Part shown: piece after piece, positions 49,931 to 57,296 of the stretch
Layout: each line of letters begins with the position of its first letter
Numbering within the stretch: position 1 is the stretch's first letter
Source of the DNA: Marinobacterium sp.
GTDB taxonomy: Bacteria; Pseudomonadota; Gammaproteobacteria; Pseudomonadales; Balneatricaceae
Reading direction: 5' to 3'
Length of the DNA: 57,296 nt
NCBI GenBank assembly: GCA_003250495.1
Contig: QKGH01000180.1
Location: 1-57,296 of the forward strand
Program-made: the position numbers and the translations under genes
The notes under the pieces: model-generated
What the model saw: the letters and a program-made list of their open reading frames with translations, nothing else
Told to the model about the DNA's origin: nothing
Databases searched by the model: none

Positions 49931-52567
49931 TCAGGCCAGGCTCTTGCTCACCACTTCGTAAACATCCTTGGACAGCTCGCCGCTCGCCATGATGCGCTGC
50001 AACTGCGCCCGCATCTGCCGCTGGGCCGCCTCCGGATAACGCCGCCAACGGGTCAACGGCGTCAGCATACGCGAGGCGATCTGCGGATTCTGCACGTTCA
50101 AGCGCAGGATCCAGTCCGCCAGGTAGCGATAGCCGCTGCCGTCCGCCGCATGGAAGCTGACCGCGTTCTGCGCGCAGAAGGCACCGATCAGCGAACGCAG
50201 TTTGTTCGGGTTGCGGCTATCGAACAGTGGGTGCTCCGCCAGCTGCTGTACCCGCTCCAGCGCGCCGGGCCAGGGATCGGCGGCCTGAATCGCGAACCAC
50301 TGGTTCATCACCAGCGCCTCGTGTTGCCACTGGTCATGGAATGCGCCCAGCAGACGCTCGGCGGCGGCACGAAACTCCGAGTGCACCACCAGCGCCAGCA
50401 CCGCCTGCTGGTCGGTCATGTTGTCGGCGCTCTCGAACTGCTGTTCCGCCAGAGCCAGACAGGTATCGTCACCGCTGGCCAACAGGTAGCCGAGGCTCAG
50501 GTTCTTCAGGCTGCGTTGCGCACAGGAAGCCGCATCCGGGCTATACGCCTGTTCGCTGCTGCAGCGCTGGTAGGCGGCCAACCAGCGCTCCCGCAACGCA
50601 TTACCGAGGGCCTGGCGCAGGAAGCGGCGTACGGCATGAATCGCCTCCACGTCGATCACATCGGCCAGCTCGCTCAGGTAGGCTTCGGAGGGCAGGCTCA
50701 ACACCTGGGCCACCATCGCCGGATCGAGGCCGTCGGCGTCCAGCACCTGGGCCCAGCACTGCACCAGACTCGGCGGTAACACCAGCGGCTGGCCGCTGCG
50801 GTAATCCTGCATCAGCTGCTGCATCAGGCGTACCGCCAGACGCTGGCCGGCATCCCAGCGGTTGAAACCATCCGTATCATGCTGCAACAGCAGCATCAGT
50901 TGCTCGTCGCTGTAGGGATAGCTGAGCTTGACCGGCGCAGAAAAGTTGCGCAGCAGCGACGGCACCGGGCGCTGCGACAGCCCGTCAAAACTGAAGATCT
51001 GCTGCGCCTCGGTCAACTCCAGTACACCGCTCTGCAGTTCGCGCCCGCTGTCGTCCAGCAGCCCGAATGCGATCGGCATATGGAAGGGTTGTTTTTCGTT
51101 CTGGCCCGGTGTCGGCGGGCAGTGCTGGCTGAAGCGCAGCTGGTAACGTCCAAGCGCCTCATCCCACACCTCCTCCACTTCGATCCGCGGCGTTCCGGCC
51201 TGGCTATACCAGCGCTTGAACTGGGTCAGATCGCGCCCCGACACATCGGCCATCGCCTGCACGAAATCGTCGGTGGTGACCGCCTGGCCGTCATGCCGTT
51301 CGAAATAGAGATCGCAGCCCTTACGGAAGCGTTCCGCACCAAGCAGCGTATGCAGCATGCGCACGACCTCGGCCCCCTTCTCATACACGGTCAGGGTGTA
51401 GAAGTTGGAGATCTCGATGAACGACTCCGGCCGCACCGGATGCGCCATCGGACCGGCATCCTCGGCAAACTGCGCAGTACGCAGCACCGCCACGTCGTCG
51501 ATACGCTTGACCGTGCGCGAGTTGACGTCAGCAGAGAACTCGGAGTCCCGGAACACCGTGAACCCCTCCTTCAGACTGAGCTGGAACCAGTCGCGGCAGG
51601 TGACCCGGTTACCGGACCAGTTATGGAAATACTCGTGCGCCACGACCCCCTCGACGCGCTGGAAGCCGGCATCGGTGGTGGTCTTCGGATGCGCCAGCAC
51701 ACAACTGGTGTTGAAGATGTTGAGTCCCTTGTTCTCCATCGCCCCCATGTTGAAGAAATCGACGGCGACGATCATGTAGATATCGAGATCGTACTCCCGC
51801 CCATACACCTCCTCGTCCCAGCGCATGGCCCGCTGCAGCGACGCCATGGCGTGGTCGAGCTTGTCCAGATCCTTGCGCTCGGCATAGATCTGCAGCAGCA
51901 CCTGGCGGCCGGACAGTGTGGTGAAATGATCCTCCAGCACGGCCAGATCGCCGGCCACCAGCGCAAACAGGTAGGCGGGTTTGGGGAACGGATCCTCCCA
52001 GGTGACGAAATGGCGCCCATCGTCCTCATCGCCCCGCTCCACCGGGTTACCGTTGGAAAGCAGGATCGGATAACGCTTGCGGTCGGCGACCACGGTGGTA
52101 CGGAATACCGACATCACATCGGGGCGGTCGGGGTAGAAGGTAATGCGGCGAAAACCCTCCGCTTCGCACTGGGTACAGAACATGCCGTCCGATTTATACA
52201 GCCCCTCCAGCGCGGTGTTGTTCTGCGGCTCGATCCGGGTCAGGCACTCCAGGGTAAAACGTTCCGGCACATCGGGAATGGTCAGCAGCTCGTCGCTGCG
52301 GACGAAATCGCGCCCGGACAGGATTTCACCGTCGATATTGAGCCGACACAGCTTCACCGACTCGTGCCCATGCAGCTGCAACGGCGGGCGGGCCTGGCCG
52401 GATTCGGGGTTGCGGCGGATCTGCAACGTCGCCCGCACCAGGGTTTCCTCCTCGTCGAGCTCGAAACGCAGCTCGGTATGTTCGATGAGGTAAGCCGGGA
52501 CCTGGTAGTCCTTCAGATAGATCGCCTGCGGTTGCTGCTGCGGCGACTGCGAGGTTTGCTGAGGCAT
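49931..52567 (-). CDS. pepN: Aminopeptidase N (M1 family)
   Basis: An 878-residue zinc aminopeptidase, the size of E. coli PepN (870). The N-terminal beta domain is followed by GAMEN (in NMGAMENKGLNIFN, near residue 275), the zinc motif HEYFHNWSGNRVTCRDWFQL with the downstream Glu of SLKEGFTVFRDSEFS, and long C-terminal helical repeats. It removes N-terminal residues from peptides in the cytoplasm. The ATG at 52567 follows AGGAG; 13 bases separate it from the DUF2797 stop, so both genes share a transcript. Confidence 0.96.
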   Translation of the reverse strand: MPQQTSQSPQQQPQAIYLKDYQVPAYLIEHTELRFELDEEETLVRATLQIRRNPESGQARPPLQLHGHESVKLCRLNIDGEILSGRDFVRSDELLTIPDVPERFTLECLTRIEPQNNTALEGLYKSDGMFCTQCEAEGFRRITFYPDRPDVMSVFRTTVVADRKRYPILLSNGNPVERGDEDDGRHFVTWEDPFPKPAYLFALVAGDLAVLEDHFTTLSGRQVLLQIYAERKDLDKLDHAMASLQRAMRWDEEVYGREYDLDIYMIVAVDFFNMGAMENKGLNIFNTSCVLAHPKTTTDAGFQRVEGVVAHEYFHNWSGNRVTCRDWFQLSLKEGFTVFRDSEFSADVNSRTVKRIDDVAVLRTAQFAEDAGPMAHPVRPESFIEISNFYTLTVYEKGAEVVRMLHTLLGAERFRKGCDLYFERHDGQAVTTDDFVQAMADVSGRDLTQFKRWYSQAGTPRIEVEEVWDEALGRYQLRFSQHCPPTPGQNEKQPFHMPIAFGLLDDSGRELQSGVLELTEAQQIFSFDGLSQRPVPSLLRNFSAPVKLSYPYSDEQLMLLLQHDTDGFNRWDAGQRLAVRLMQQLMQDYRSGQPLVLPPSLVQCWAQVLDADGLDPAMVAQVLSLPSEAYLSELADVIDVEAIHAVRRFLRQALGNALRERWLAAYQRCSSEQAYSPDAASCAQRSLKNLSLGYLLASGDDTCLALAEQQFESADNMTDQQAVLALVVHSEFRAAAERLLGAFHDQWQHEALVMNQWFAIQAADPWPGALERVQQLAEHPLFDSRNPNKLRSLIGAFCAQNAVSFHAADGSGYRYLADWILRLNVQNPQIASRMLTPLTRWRRYPEAAQRQMRAQLQRIMASGELSKDVYEVVSKSLA

Positions 52568-52580
52568 CTTGACTCCTGAT

Positions 52581-53411
52581 TCACGCGCGAATACTGACCC
52601 GGTAAGCGCCATATTTGCGAAGATTGATAGCGCCGGTATCCAGTATCAGGTACTGACCTTTGATCCCCATCAGCGTACCCGATACGACCGGATCCTTGTC
52701 CAGATTGAATGTTGAGACTTTGTGCGGATATTCGATAACCGGATACTCGATCGCGAGCGACTCGTACTCCGGCAACGCCCTGATGGCGGCGGCACCGAAC
52801 TGCTCCCGCAGCTGCTGCAAGCCGTCGGCACACAACGCGAACAGCCGGTCGCGCTCCGCCGCCAGGTCGAGCGGCTCGACCTGGCCCTTCAGCATGGCAC
52901 GCCAGTTGGTCTTGTCGCTGACATGGTTGGCGAAGAGCTGTTCCAGCAGCCCGGAATGCAGACGGTTATCGACCTCCAGGATCGGCAGCGCCTGCACCGC
53001 ACCCTGATCGATCCAGCGGGTGGGAATCTGCTGCCCGCGGGTGATGCCGACCTTGAGACCCGAGGAGTTGGCCAGATAGACCACATGGGGAGCGAAGCAG
53101 TTGCGCTCGCCCCAGGCCGGATCGCGGCAGGTCCCTTCGTGATAGTGACACTTTTCCGGTTTGACGATACAGCTGTCGCATTGCGGCAAGCGGGTGAAGC
53201 AGGGGTAGCAATAGCCCTGGTTAAAGCTTTTTTTGGTCTTCCGGCCGCAATGCAGGCAGTGGATACTGCCCTCCCAGACCAACTCGATCGGCTGGCCAAT
53301 CAGCGCGTTCATGTCGACCCGCTGCTCCTCTCCCAACGCCAGTTGATACTGTACCGGCCTGGCCAGCGCCGTCTCCATCTTGCGTAAAATGCCTTGGGCG
53401 AGCAGATCCAT
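52581..53411 (-). CDS. DUF2797 protein with zinc-binding cysteines
   Basis: A 276-residue protein. After a beta-rich start (VQYQLALGEEQRVDMNALIG) come multiple Cys/His: CLHCGRKTKKSFNQGYCYPC, CDSCIVKPEKCHYHEGTC, then ERNC, probably two zinc sites. The next segment, HVVYLANSSGLKVGITRGQQ followed by RWIDQGAVQAL, reads like a GIY-YIG fold (VYL...KVGIT...R). The C-terminal part (about 200-276) has a beta-rich domain. DUF2797 has no assigned function. It begins 8 bases after the DUF1315 gene stop; coordinates of its start assume MDLLAQGILRKM. Confidence 0.8.
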   Translation of the reverse strand: MDLLAQGILRKMETALARPVQYQLALGEEQRVDMNALIGQPIELVWEGSIHCLHCGRKTKKSFNQGYCYPCFTRLPQCDSCIVKPEKCHYHEGTCRDPAWGERNCFAPHVVYLANSSGLKVGITRGQQIPTRWIDQGAVQALPILEVDNRLHSGLLEQLFANHVSDKTNWRAMLKGQVEPLDLAAERDRLFALCADGLQQLREQFGAAAIRALPEYESLAIEYPVIEYPHKVSTFNLDKDPVVSGTLMGIKGQYLILDTGAINLRKYGAYRVSIRA

Positions 53412-53419
53412 CGGTCGTA

Positions 53420-53689
53420 TCACTGCTCCGTCAGGATTTTCAACGTCTGCGGGGCCAGCGGATCGCACCCGTGCTGCGTTCCGTCCGGGCGGGTCCGGTC
53501 GATGAAACCGACCCGCTCCTGCTCCGGCAGGTTGCGCTTGTGCTCATAGGCGATCACCGCCCGCAGGCTGGTTTCGCGCTGTTCCTGGCTGAGACGCTCG
53601 CCATTGGGCCATTTACCCAGCTCAACGGCACGCTTGAGCGCCGCATATACCTCGGGCGTCACCGCCTCGATCATCTGCTCGAAATTCAT
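53420..53689 (-). CDS. DUF1315 protein (YeaC family)
   Basis: An 89-residue protein with the family pattern MNFEQMIEAVTPEVYAALKR, WPNGERLSQEQRETSLRAVI, then AYEHKRNLPEQERVGFIDR. E. coli YeaC (90 residues) is the reference; its function is not known. Predicted mostly helical and soluble. It heads the DUF1315-DUF2797-pepN group. Confidence 0.9.
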   Translation of the reverse strand: MNFEQMIEAVTPEVYAALKRAVELGKWPNGERLSQEQRETSLRAVIAYEHKRNLPEQERVGFIDRTRPDGTQHGCDPLAPQTLKILTEQ

Positions 53690-53750
53690 CGCTACTCCTC
53701 TCTGTTTCTGGCGGCCATCTTACCACAGGCGCCGCCCGTGCGACTTAGCT

Positions 53751-54587
53751 TCAGCGCGGCCCGAACAGGCGTCCCAGCGGCCAATAGGCCAGCCCCGCCA
53801 GCAATCCGGCCAGGTGGGCCGTGTTGGCAATAGCCCCCAGCCCCAACGACTCCAAGGCTCCGGTGTAACCCAACACCAGCCAGAACAGCATGAAGCCCAT
53901 CAGGGCGGACGGCAGACCGAAGCGATAGCGCGGCGCCATCCGGTCCCACAGCCAGGTGTAGCCGAGCAGACCGAAAACGACGCCCGACATCCCCCCGAAC
54001 ATCGGCCCGGAAACCGCGTATTGCGCCAGATTCGACGCCAACCCGCTCAGCAGCACCAACCCGGCCAGGGCCCAAGCGCCCTGTAGCATCTCGATCCGCG
54101 CACCGACGGCCCAGACCATGACCAGGTTGAAGACGATATGCAGAACACTGAAATGCAGAAAGATCGGCGTGATCAGTCGCCACCACTGCCCCGACGTCAG
54201 GGTCCCGCCCAGGTCCGCTGCCCCGGAGGTAAACGGATCGACCAGGATGAACCACTGCAACCAGCCGGTATTGGCGCCGAAACCGATCAGCAACGTCAGC
54301 AACACACTGATCAAGACCAGCGCCAGGGTCACCGGCACCCGGCGCAACTGAATCGCGCCGGCAAGACGCCGCGGCTGGGCCACCTTCAACTCGACCCGGC
54401 CCAGATCGCCGCCCTGTTTCCAGTAGCCATACAGCTGGCGGATGGCGGCGGGGTCGACCCGCGGGGAAACCAGCAGCAACTGATGCCCCGCTTCCTCGAT
54501 CACCCGGTGCGGAATCTGATGCTCCCACAACAACGCGGTGAACGGGGCGAGGTCTTCGTTCAACGGTACTTGCAACACCGGTATCAT
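53751..54587 (-). CDS. Rhomboid family intramembrane serine protease
   Basis: A 278-residue protein. Residues about 1-80 form a soluble N-terminal domain (YYGYWKQ-like DUF3943 segment: RQLYGYWKQGGDLGRVELK), followed by six helices. The catalytic Ser lies in GGMSGVVFGL and the His in NTAHLAGLLAGLAYW; the HxxxxHxxxN motif of TM2 is HFSVLHIVFNLVMVW. The layout resembles E. coli GlpG. ATG 54587 overlaps the upstream stop as ATGA, which is why it is preferred to GTG 54596. It should cut membrane proteins within the bilayer; the substrate is unknown. Confidence 0.9.
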   Translation of the reverse strand: MIPVLQVPLNEDLAPFTALLWEHQIPHRVIEEAGHQLLLVSPRVDPAAIRQLYGYWKQGGDLGRVELKVAQPRRLAGAIQLRRVPVTLALVLISVLLTLLIGFGANTGWLQWFILVDPFTSGAADLGGTLTSGQWWRLITPIFLHFSVLHIVFNLVMVWAVGARIEMLQGAWALAGLVLLSGLASNLAQYAVSGPMFGGMSGVVFGLLGYTWLWDRMAPRYRFGLPSALMGFMLFWLVLGYTGALESLGLGAIANTAHLAGLLAGLAYWPLGRLFGPR

Positions 54588-55567
54588 CCACTCCACTCCG
54601 AATCCAGCCGTCCCACTTCACGGGCCACATCGACCCAGACAAATTTACTCGCCTGCAACTTAGTCTCGTTATCCAGCCGATAGGCCACCAACTTGCCGTA
54701 TTTAACGGCGCTGAAATCGATGCAGGCGATATTCGGGGCGACCGGCTCCGGTCGCCCTTCGCACCAGTAGTGCCCCATGAACAGCAGGCGCTCCTCCGGT
54801 CCGTAGTAGATCAGGTCCGCCCGCTGTTCAGCGGTCAGCAACTGGCGCGCGATATGCTCCGGCAACGGGTCGGGCTGAAACACCACGTCCCCCAGCCGCT
54901 CGGGGTGGCTGGCCCAGAACTTGGTGCGAAAAAAACGCCGCCGAAAACCGTCGCGACTGACGATCACCTCGTCATTGGGTAGACGCAAATGGGTCCCGCG
55001 CAGCAGCCGATCCATCACGTCCCACTCGAACGAATCCTCCACCGCCGAGCGCAGCAGGAAATCGTGATCGATCCGGTTACCGCCCTGTTCGGCCTTGAAT
55101 CGATCGATCAGCCCCTGGTGCCAGCAGGCGTGAACCGCGCGGAAACGCTCGGTTTCGATGAACAGCGGTAACTGTAAAAACCACTGCAGGTAGTCGTCCA
55201 GCTCGCGCGGATGCCCGGCAAACTGGTCCAGCGTCTGCTGCAGGATACGCTGATGTCGAGGGGTGTGTTCGCGCAGGTAACCGGTCCCATCCGGTTTCAG
55301 CGTCAGATAGCACAGCAGGTTGTACTCATGGTTGCCCATGATGATCTGCGCCTGCCCCGCCTCGACCATGGCCCGCACGATATGCAGGGCCTCGCGGATC
55401 ATCGGCCCACGGTCGACGATATCGCCGATGAACAGCGCGCGCCGGCTCGGATGCTGATAAACGCCGCCGATACGACGGTAACCGAGGCGGTCGAGCAGCA
55501 GACACAAGCTGATCGCACAGCCGTGCACATCGCCGATCAGATCAATACCCTGAGAACGCTCGCTCAC
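54584..55567 (-). CDS. Metallophosphoesterase (ApaH/PrpE-like)
   Basis: A 327-residue phosphoesterase with all the metal motifs: LIGDVHGCAISLC, FIGDIVDRGPMIREA, IIMGNHEYNLL, VHACWHQGL and MGHYWCEG. The size and motif spacing fit the PP2A-like/ApaH group of phosphatases (diadenosine tetraphosphatase or protein phosphatase) but not canonical ApaH itself. The start is a GTG with a GGAGGGGG site, 15 bases after the nadK stop. Coupled to the rhomboid gene. Confidence 0.88.
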   Translation of the reverse strand: MSERSQGIDLIGDVHGCAISLCLLLDRLGYRRIGGVYQHPSRRALFIGDIVDRGPMIREALHIVRAMVEAGQAQIIMGNHEYNLLCYLTLKPDGTGYLREHTPRHQRILQQTLDQFAGHPRELDDYLQWFLQLPLFIETERFRAVHACWHQGLIDRFKAEQGGNRIDHDFLLRSAVEDSFEWDVMDRLLRGTHLRLPNDEVIVSRDGFRRRFFRTKFWASHPERLGDVVFQPDPLPEHIARQLLTAEQRADLIYYGPEERLLFMGHYWCEGRPEPVAPNIACIDFSAVKYGKLVAYRLDNETKLQASKFVWVDVAREVGRLDSEWSG

Positions 55568-55582
55568 CTAATCCCCCTCCGT

Positions 55583-56467
55583 TTACTGGCCGCCCGGTTT
55601 GGTGCCCCAACCCAGCTTCTCGCGACAGGTGCGGTAGAAATCATAATTCAGCGGATGCAACAGCTTGAGCTTGTGCGGCTTCTTGTGAATGGTCACCGTA
55701 TCGCCCGGCGCCAGGGCGATATTCATCTGGCCATCGCAGGAGATCGACGGATAGGTCTCGTTGTTGTCGCTGATCACCAGCTTCAGTTCGCTGTTGCCGT
55801 CGACCACGATCGGCCGGCTCGACAGGGTGTGCGGAAACATCGGCACCAACACCAGCGCATCCAGCCGCGGATGCATGATGGGGCCGCCGCCGGACAGGGC
55901 ATAGGCCGTGGAACCGGTCGGCGTGGATACGATCAAGCCGTCGGAGCGCTGGGTATAGACGAACTGCCCCTCGATATAGAGCTCAAACTGGATCATCCGC
56001 GTCGCTTTACCCGGATGCAGCACACAGTCGTTCAGTGCGGTGGACTCGGCGATCGGCTCGCCGTCGCGTTTGACGATGACATCGATCAGGAAGCGGGTAT
56101 CGACCGAGTAGCGCCCGGCCAGCACCTCCCCCACCTTCTCTTCGATCTCCGCCGGTGCAATATCGGTTAGGAACCCCAGATTCCCGCGGTTCACCCCCAG
56201 CACCGGGACATGGCTCTGCGCCAGAGCACGGGCTGCACCGAGCAGACTGCCATCGCCGCCGACGACGATCACCAGATCGCAGCTGTCCCCCATCCGCGAC
56301 TGCTTGGCCACCTGCCGCCCATGCCCCGGCATCACTTCGGCGATCTTTTCATCGAGGATCACATTGAGCCCCTGATCGTCGAGATAACGGATCAGGTGTT
56401 TCAAGGTGTCGATCACCTTCTTGCTGCCGAGCCGCCCGATCAAACCGATATTGCGAAAATTCTCCAT
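55583..56467 (-). CDS. nadK: NAD kinase
   Basis: A 294-residue ATP-NAD kinase that makes NADP. Motifs: IVVGGDGSLLGAARALA (GGDGS), VNRGNLGFLTDIAPAEI, STPTGSTAYALSGGGPI and the C-terminal EGDT-like region ALAPGDTVTIHKKPHK. Length matches E. coli NadK (292). First of the nadK-phosphoesterase-rhomboid group on this strand. Confidence 0.96.
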   Translation of the reverse strand: MENFRNIGLIGRLGSKKVIDTLKHLIRYLDDQGLNVILDEKIAEVMPGHGRQVAKQSRMGDSCDLVIVVGGDGSLLGAARALAQSHVPVLGVNRGNLGFLTDIAPAEIEEKVGEVLAGRYSVDTRFLIDVIVKRDGEPIAESTALNDCVLHPGKATRMIQFELYIEGQFVYTQRSDGLIVSTPTGSTAYALSGGGPIMHPRLDALVLVPMFPHTLSSRPIVVDGNSELKLVISDNNETYPSISCDGQMNIALAPGDTVTIHKKPHKLKLLHPLNYDFYRTCREKLGWGTKPGGQ

Positions 56468-56514
56468 GTCCCGCCCTTAACCAAAATGACTGTACCGATC
56501 GCTGCACCCATGCA

Positions 56515-57296
56515 TTATATGGACAGCGGCCCGACAAAAGCAGCCGCACGTTGCGTTATCCGCTGCTGCATGCCACGCCGCCCCTGCAGCCCCCCGGTGT
56601 GCACCAGCAACACCCGGCTACCCGGCGGGAAATACCCCGCCAACAGTTGCCGATGAAAACTCGCCATCAACTTGGCGGTATAAACCGGATCCAGCGGCAA
56701 CTGCCCGCCGGACTCCATTCGCAGCATGAAGGCCGCCAGCTCGGCAGACAAACGCGCATACCCCCCGTAATCACCGGATACCAACGCCCAGCCGCCGGGA
56801 TCGCCAACCCCCGCCTGGAGCAACAATGTCCGCACCTGGCGTTCTCCCCCCGCCCCCAGCTTCAGCACTGGCACCCCCAGGATCCGCGTTCGCTCCGGTT
56901 TGCCGGCGATCAATCCCGCCAGTGTGCCGCCCGTACCCAGCGCGCACATCAGGTACTCCGGCTGCTCCCAGCCGCTGCCCTGCAGCAGGTTCCAGATCCG
57001 GCGACACCCCAGTACCGCCTGCCGGTTACTACCGCCCTCGGGCACCCACTCCCAATCGGGGTAGCGTTGCCCGAGCCAGCGTTCAAACCCCGGGGTCGCA
57101 CGCAGCGCATACTGCTCACGGGACAGAAATTGAATCTCCATGCCCCAACGCCGGGCATCCGCCAGCATCGCCGTCGGCTGCTGCCCGCCATCTCCCCTGA
57201 CCAGGCCCAGGGTCGCGATCCCGAAGCGCTGCCCCAGGAAGGCCAGCGCGTGCAGATGGTTAGACCAGACACCACCGAAACTCAGTACCCGGGGCC
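56515..57296 (-). CDS. 1-aminocyclopropane-1-carboxylate deaminase/D-cysteine desulfhydrase-like, partial
   Basis: The C-terminal 260 residues of a PLP enzyme; its start lies past the window end. The frame reads PRVLSFGGVWSNHLHALAFL, the PLP-site motif (usually FGGAYSNHL) of the ACC deaminase/D-cysteine desulfhydrase family, but the PLP lysine precedes this motif and is outside the window. Later motifs fit: VPEGGSNRQAVLG, CALGTGGTLAGLIAG and VLLVHTGGLQGRRG. It may be D-cysteine desulfhydrase or a related deaminase; the specificity cannot be told. Confidence 0.85.
   Translation of the reverse strand, partial: PRVLSFGGVWSNHLHALAFLGQRFGIATLGLVRGDGGQQPTAMLADARRWGMEIQFLSREQYALRATPGFERWLGQRYPDWEWVPEGGSNRQAVLGCRRIWNLLQGSGWEQPEYLMCALGTGGTLAGLIAGKPERTRILGVPVLKLGAGGERQVRTLLLQAGVGDPGGWALVSGDYGGYARLSAELAAFMLRMESGGQLPLDPVYTAKLMASFHRQLLAGYFPPGSRVLLVHTGGLQGRRGMQQRITQRAAAFVGPLSI

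Noticed and set aside
50879-52579. 566-codon plus-strand ORF
   Set aside because: Antisense to pepN, which has complete catalytic motifs.
1-57296. tRNA, CRISPR, insertion sequences or prophage
   Set aside because: No cloverleaf-type sequence, no spaced direct repeats, and no transposase or integrase motifs were found by eye.

Overview
The window looks like a stretch of the main chromosome of a GC-rich gammaproteobacterium. The set HrpA, RlmKL, Rmf, PepN, class 2 PyrD, PpnN, PtsP, DUF2835, DUF1315/YeaC and a YgiM-like SH3 protein is typical of that class. The genes for sensing, c-di-GMP turnover and malate:quinone oxidation suggest a respiring environmental bacterium, perhaps near Chromatiales, but I cannot place it below class. 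I see no rRNA, tRNA, CRISPR array, insertion sequence, prophage or integrase.

Layout. 1-8360 (all minus): start of a porin, then hrpA, an acyl-CoA ligase, a glutamine amidotransferase, and a bactofilin overlapping an M23 peptidase. 8361-12581: a PutA-like protein that has lost recognisable active-site motifs in both halves, convergent with ppnN. 12582-18606: PIN-PhoH ATPase, mqo, an isolated yidD, and an SLC5-STAC protein with a coiled coil where a histidine kinase is usually found. 18617-23928: MscS, SH3 protein, glutaredoxin, small ORFs, and a CBS-PAS-GGDEF-EAL protein coupled to a 72-residue protein. 24117-29660: ptsP, then a glutathione-synthetase-like ATP-grasp enzyme overlapping a fused N-formylglutamate-amidohydrolase-like/DUF1704 metallopeptidase. 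30067-32666: a two-receiver protein whose first receiver lacks the phospho-acceptor, convergent with a chemoreceptor that has an extra C-terminal domain. 32811-37460 (minus): MoxR, DUF58, TgpA-type transglutaminase and YgjP-type metalloprotease. 37774-47923: SlyD-type isomerase, Amt, RlmKL, Rmf, PyrD, DUF2835, BatD, TIGR01777 oxidoreductase, riboflavin synthase and hemerythrin. 48012-57296 (all minus): a HAD/AlbA_2/membrane-protein set, pepN, DUF2797, DUF1315, rhomboid protease, metallophosphoesterase, nadK and a partial PLP enzyme.

How the genes fit together. Most of the window is housekeeping genes in short operons, with starts often coupled by 1-17 nt overlaps. The least ordinary parts are the ATP-grasp ligase plus DUF1704 peptidase pair (26645-29660), which resembles a ligate/cleave cycle acting on a peptide end; the PutA-like pseudoenzyme (8528-10972) behind a possible leader terminator; the kinase-less SLC5-STAC protein (16394-18580); and the pseudo-receiver and chemoreceptor pair (30067-32666). 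All functions are read from motifs by eye; no searches were run.
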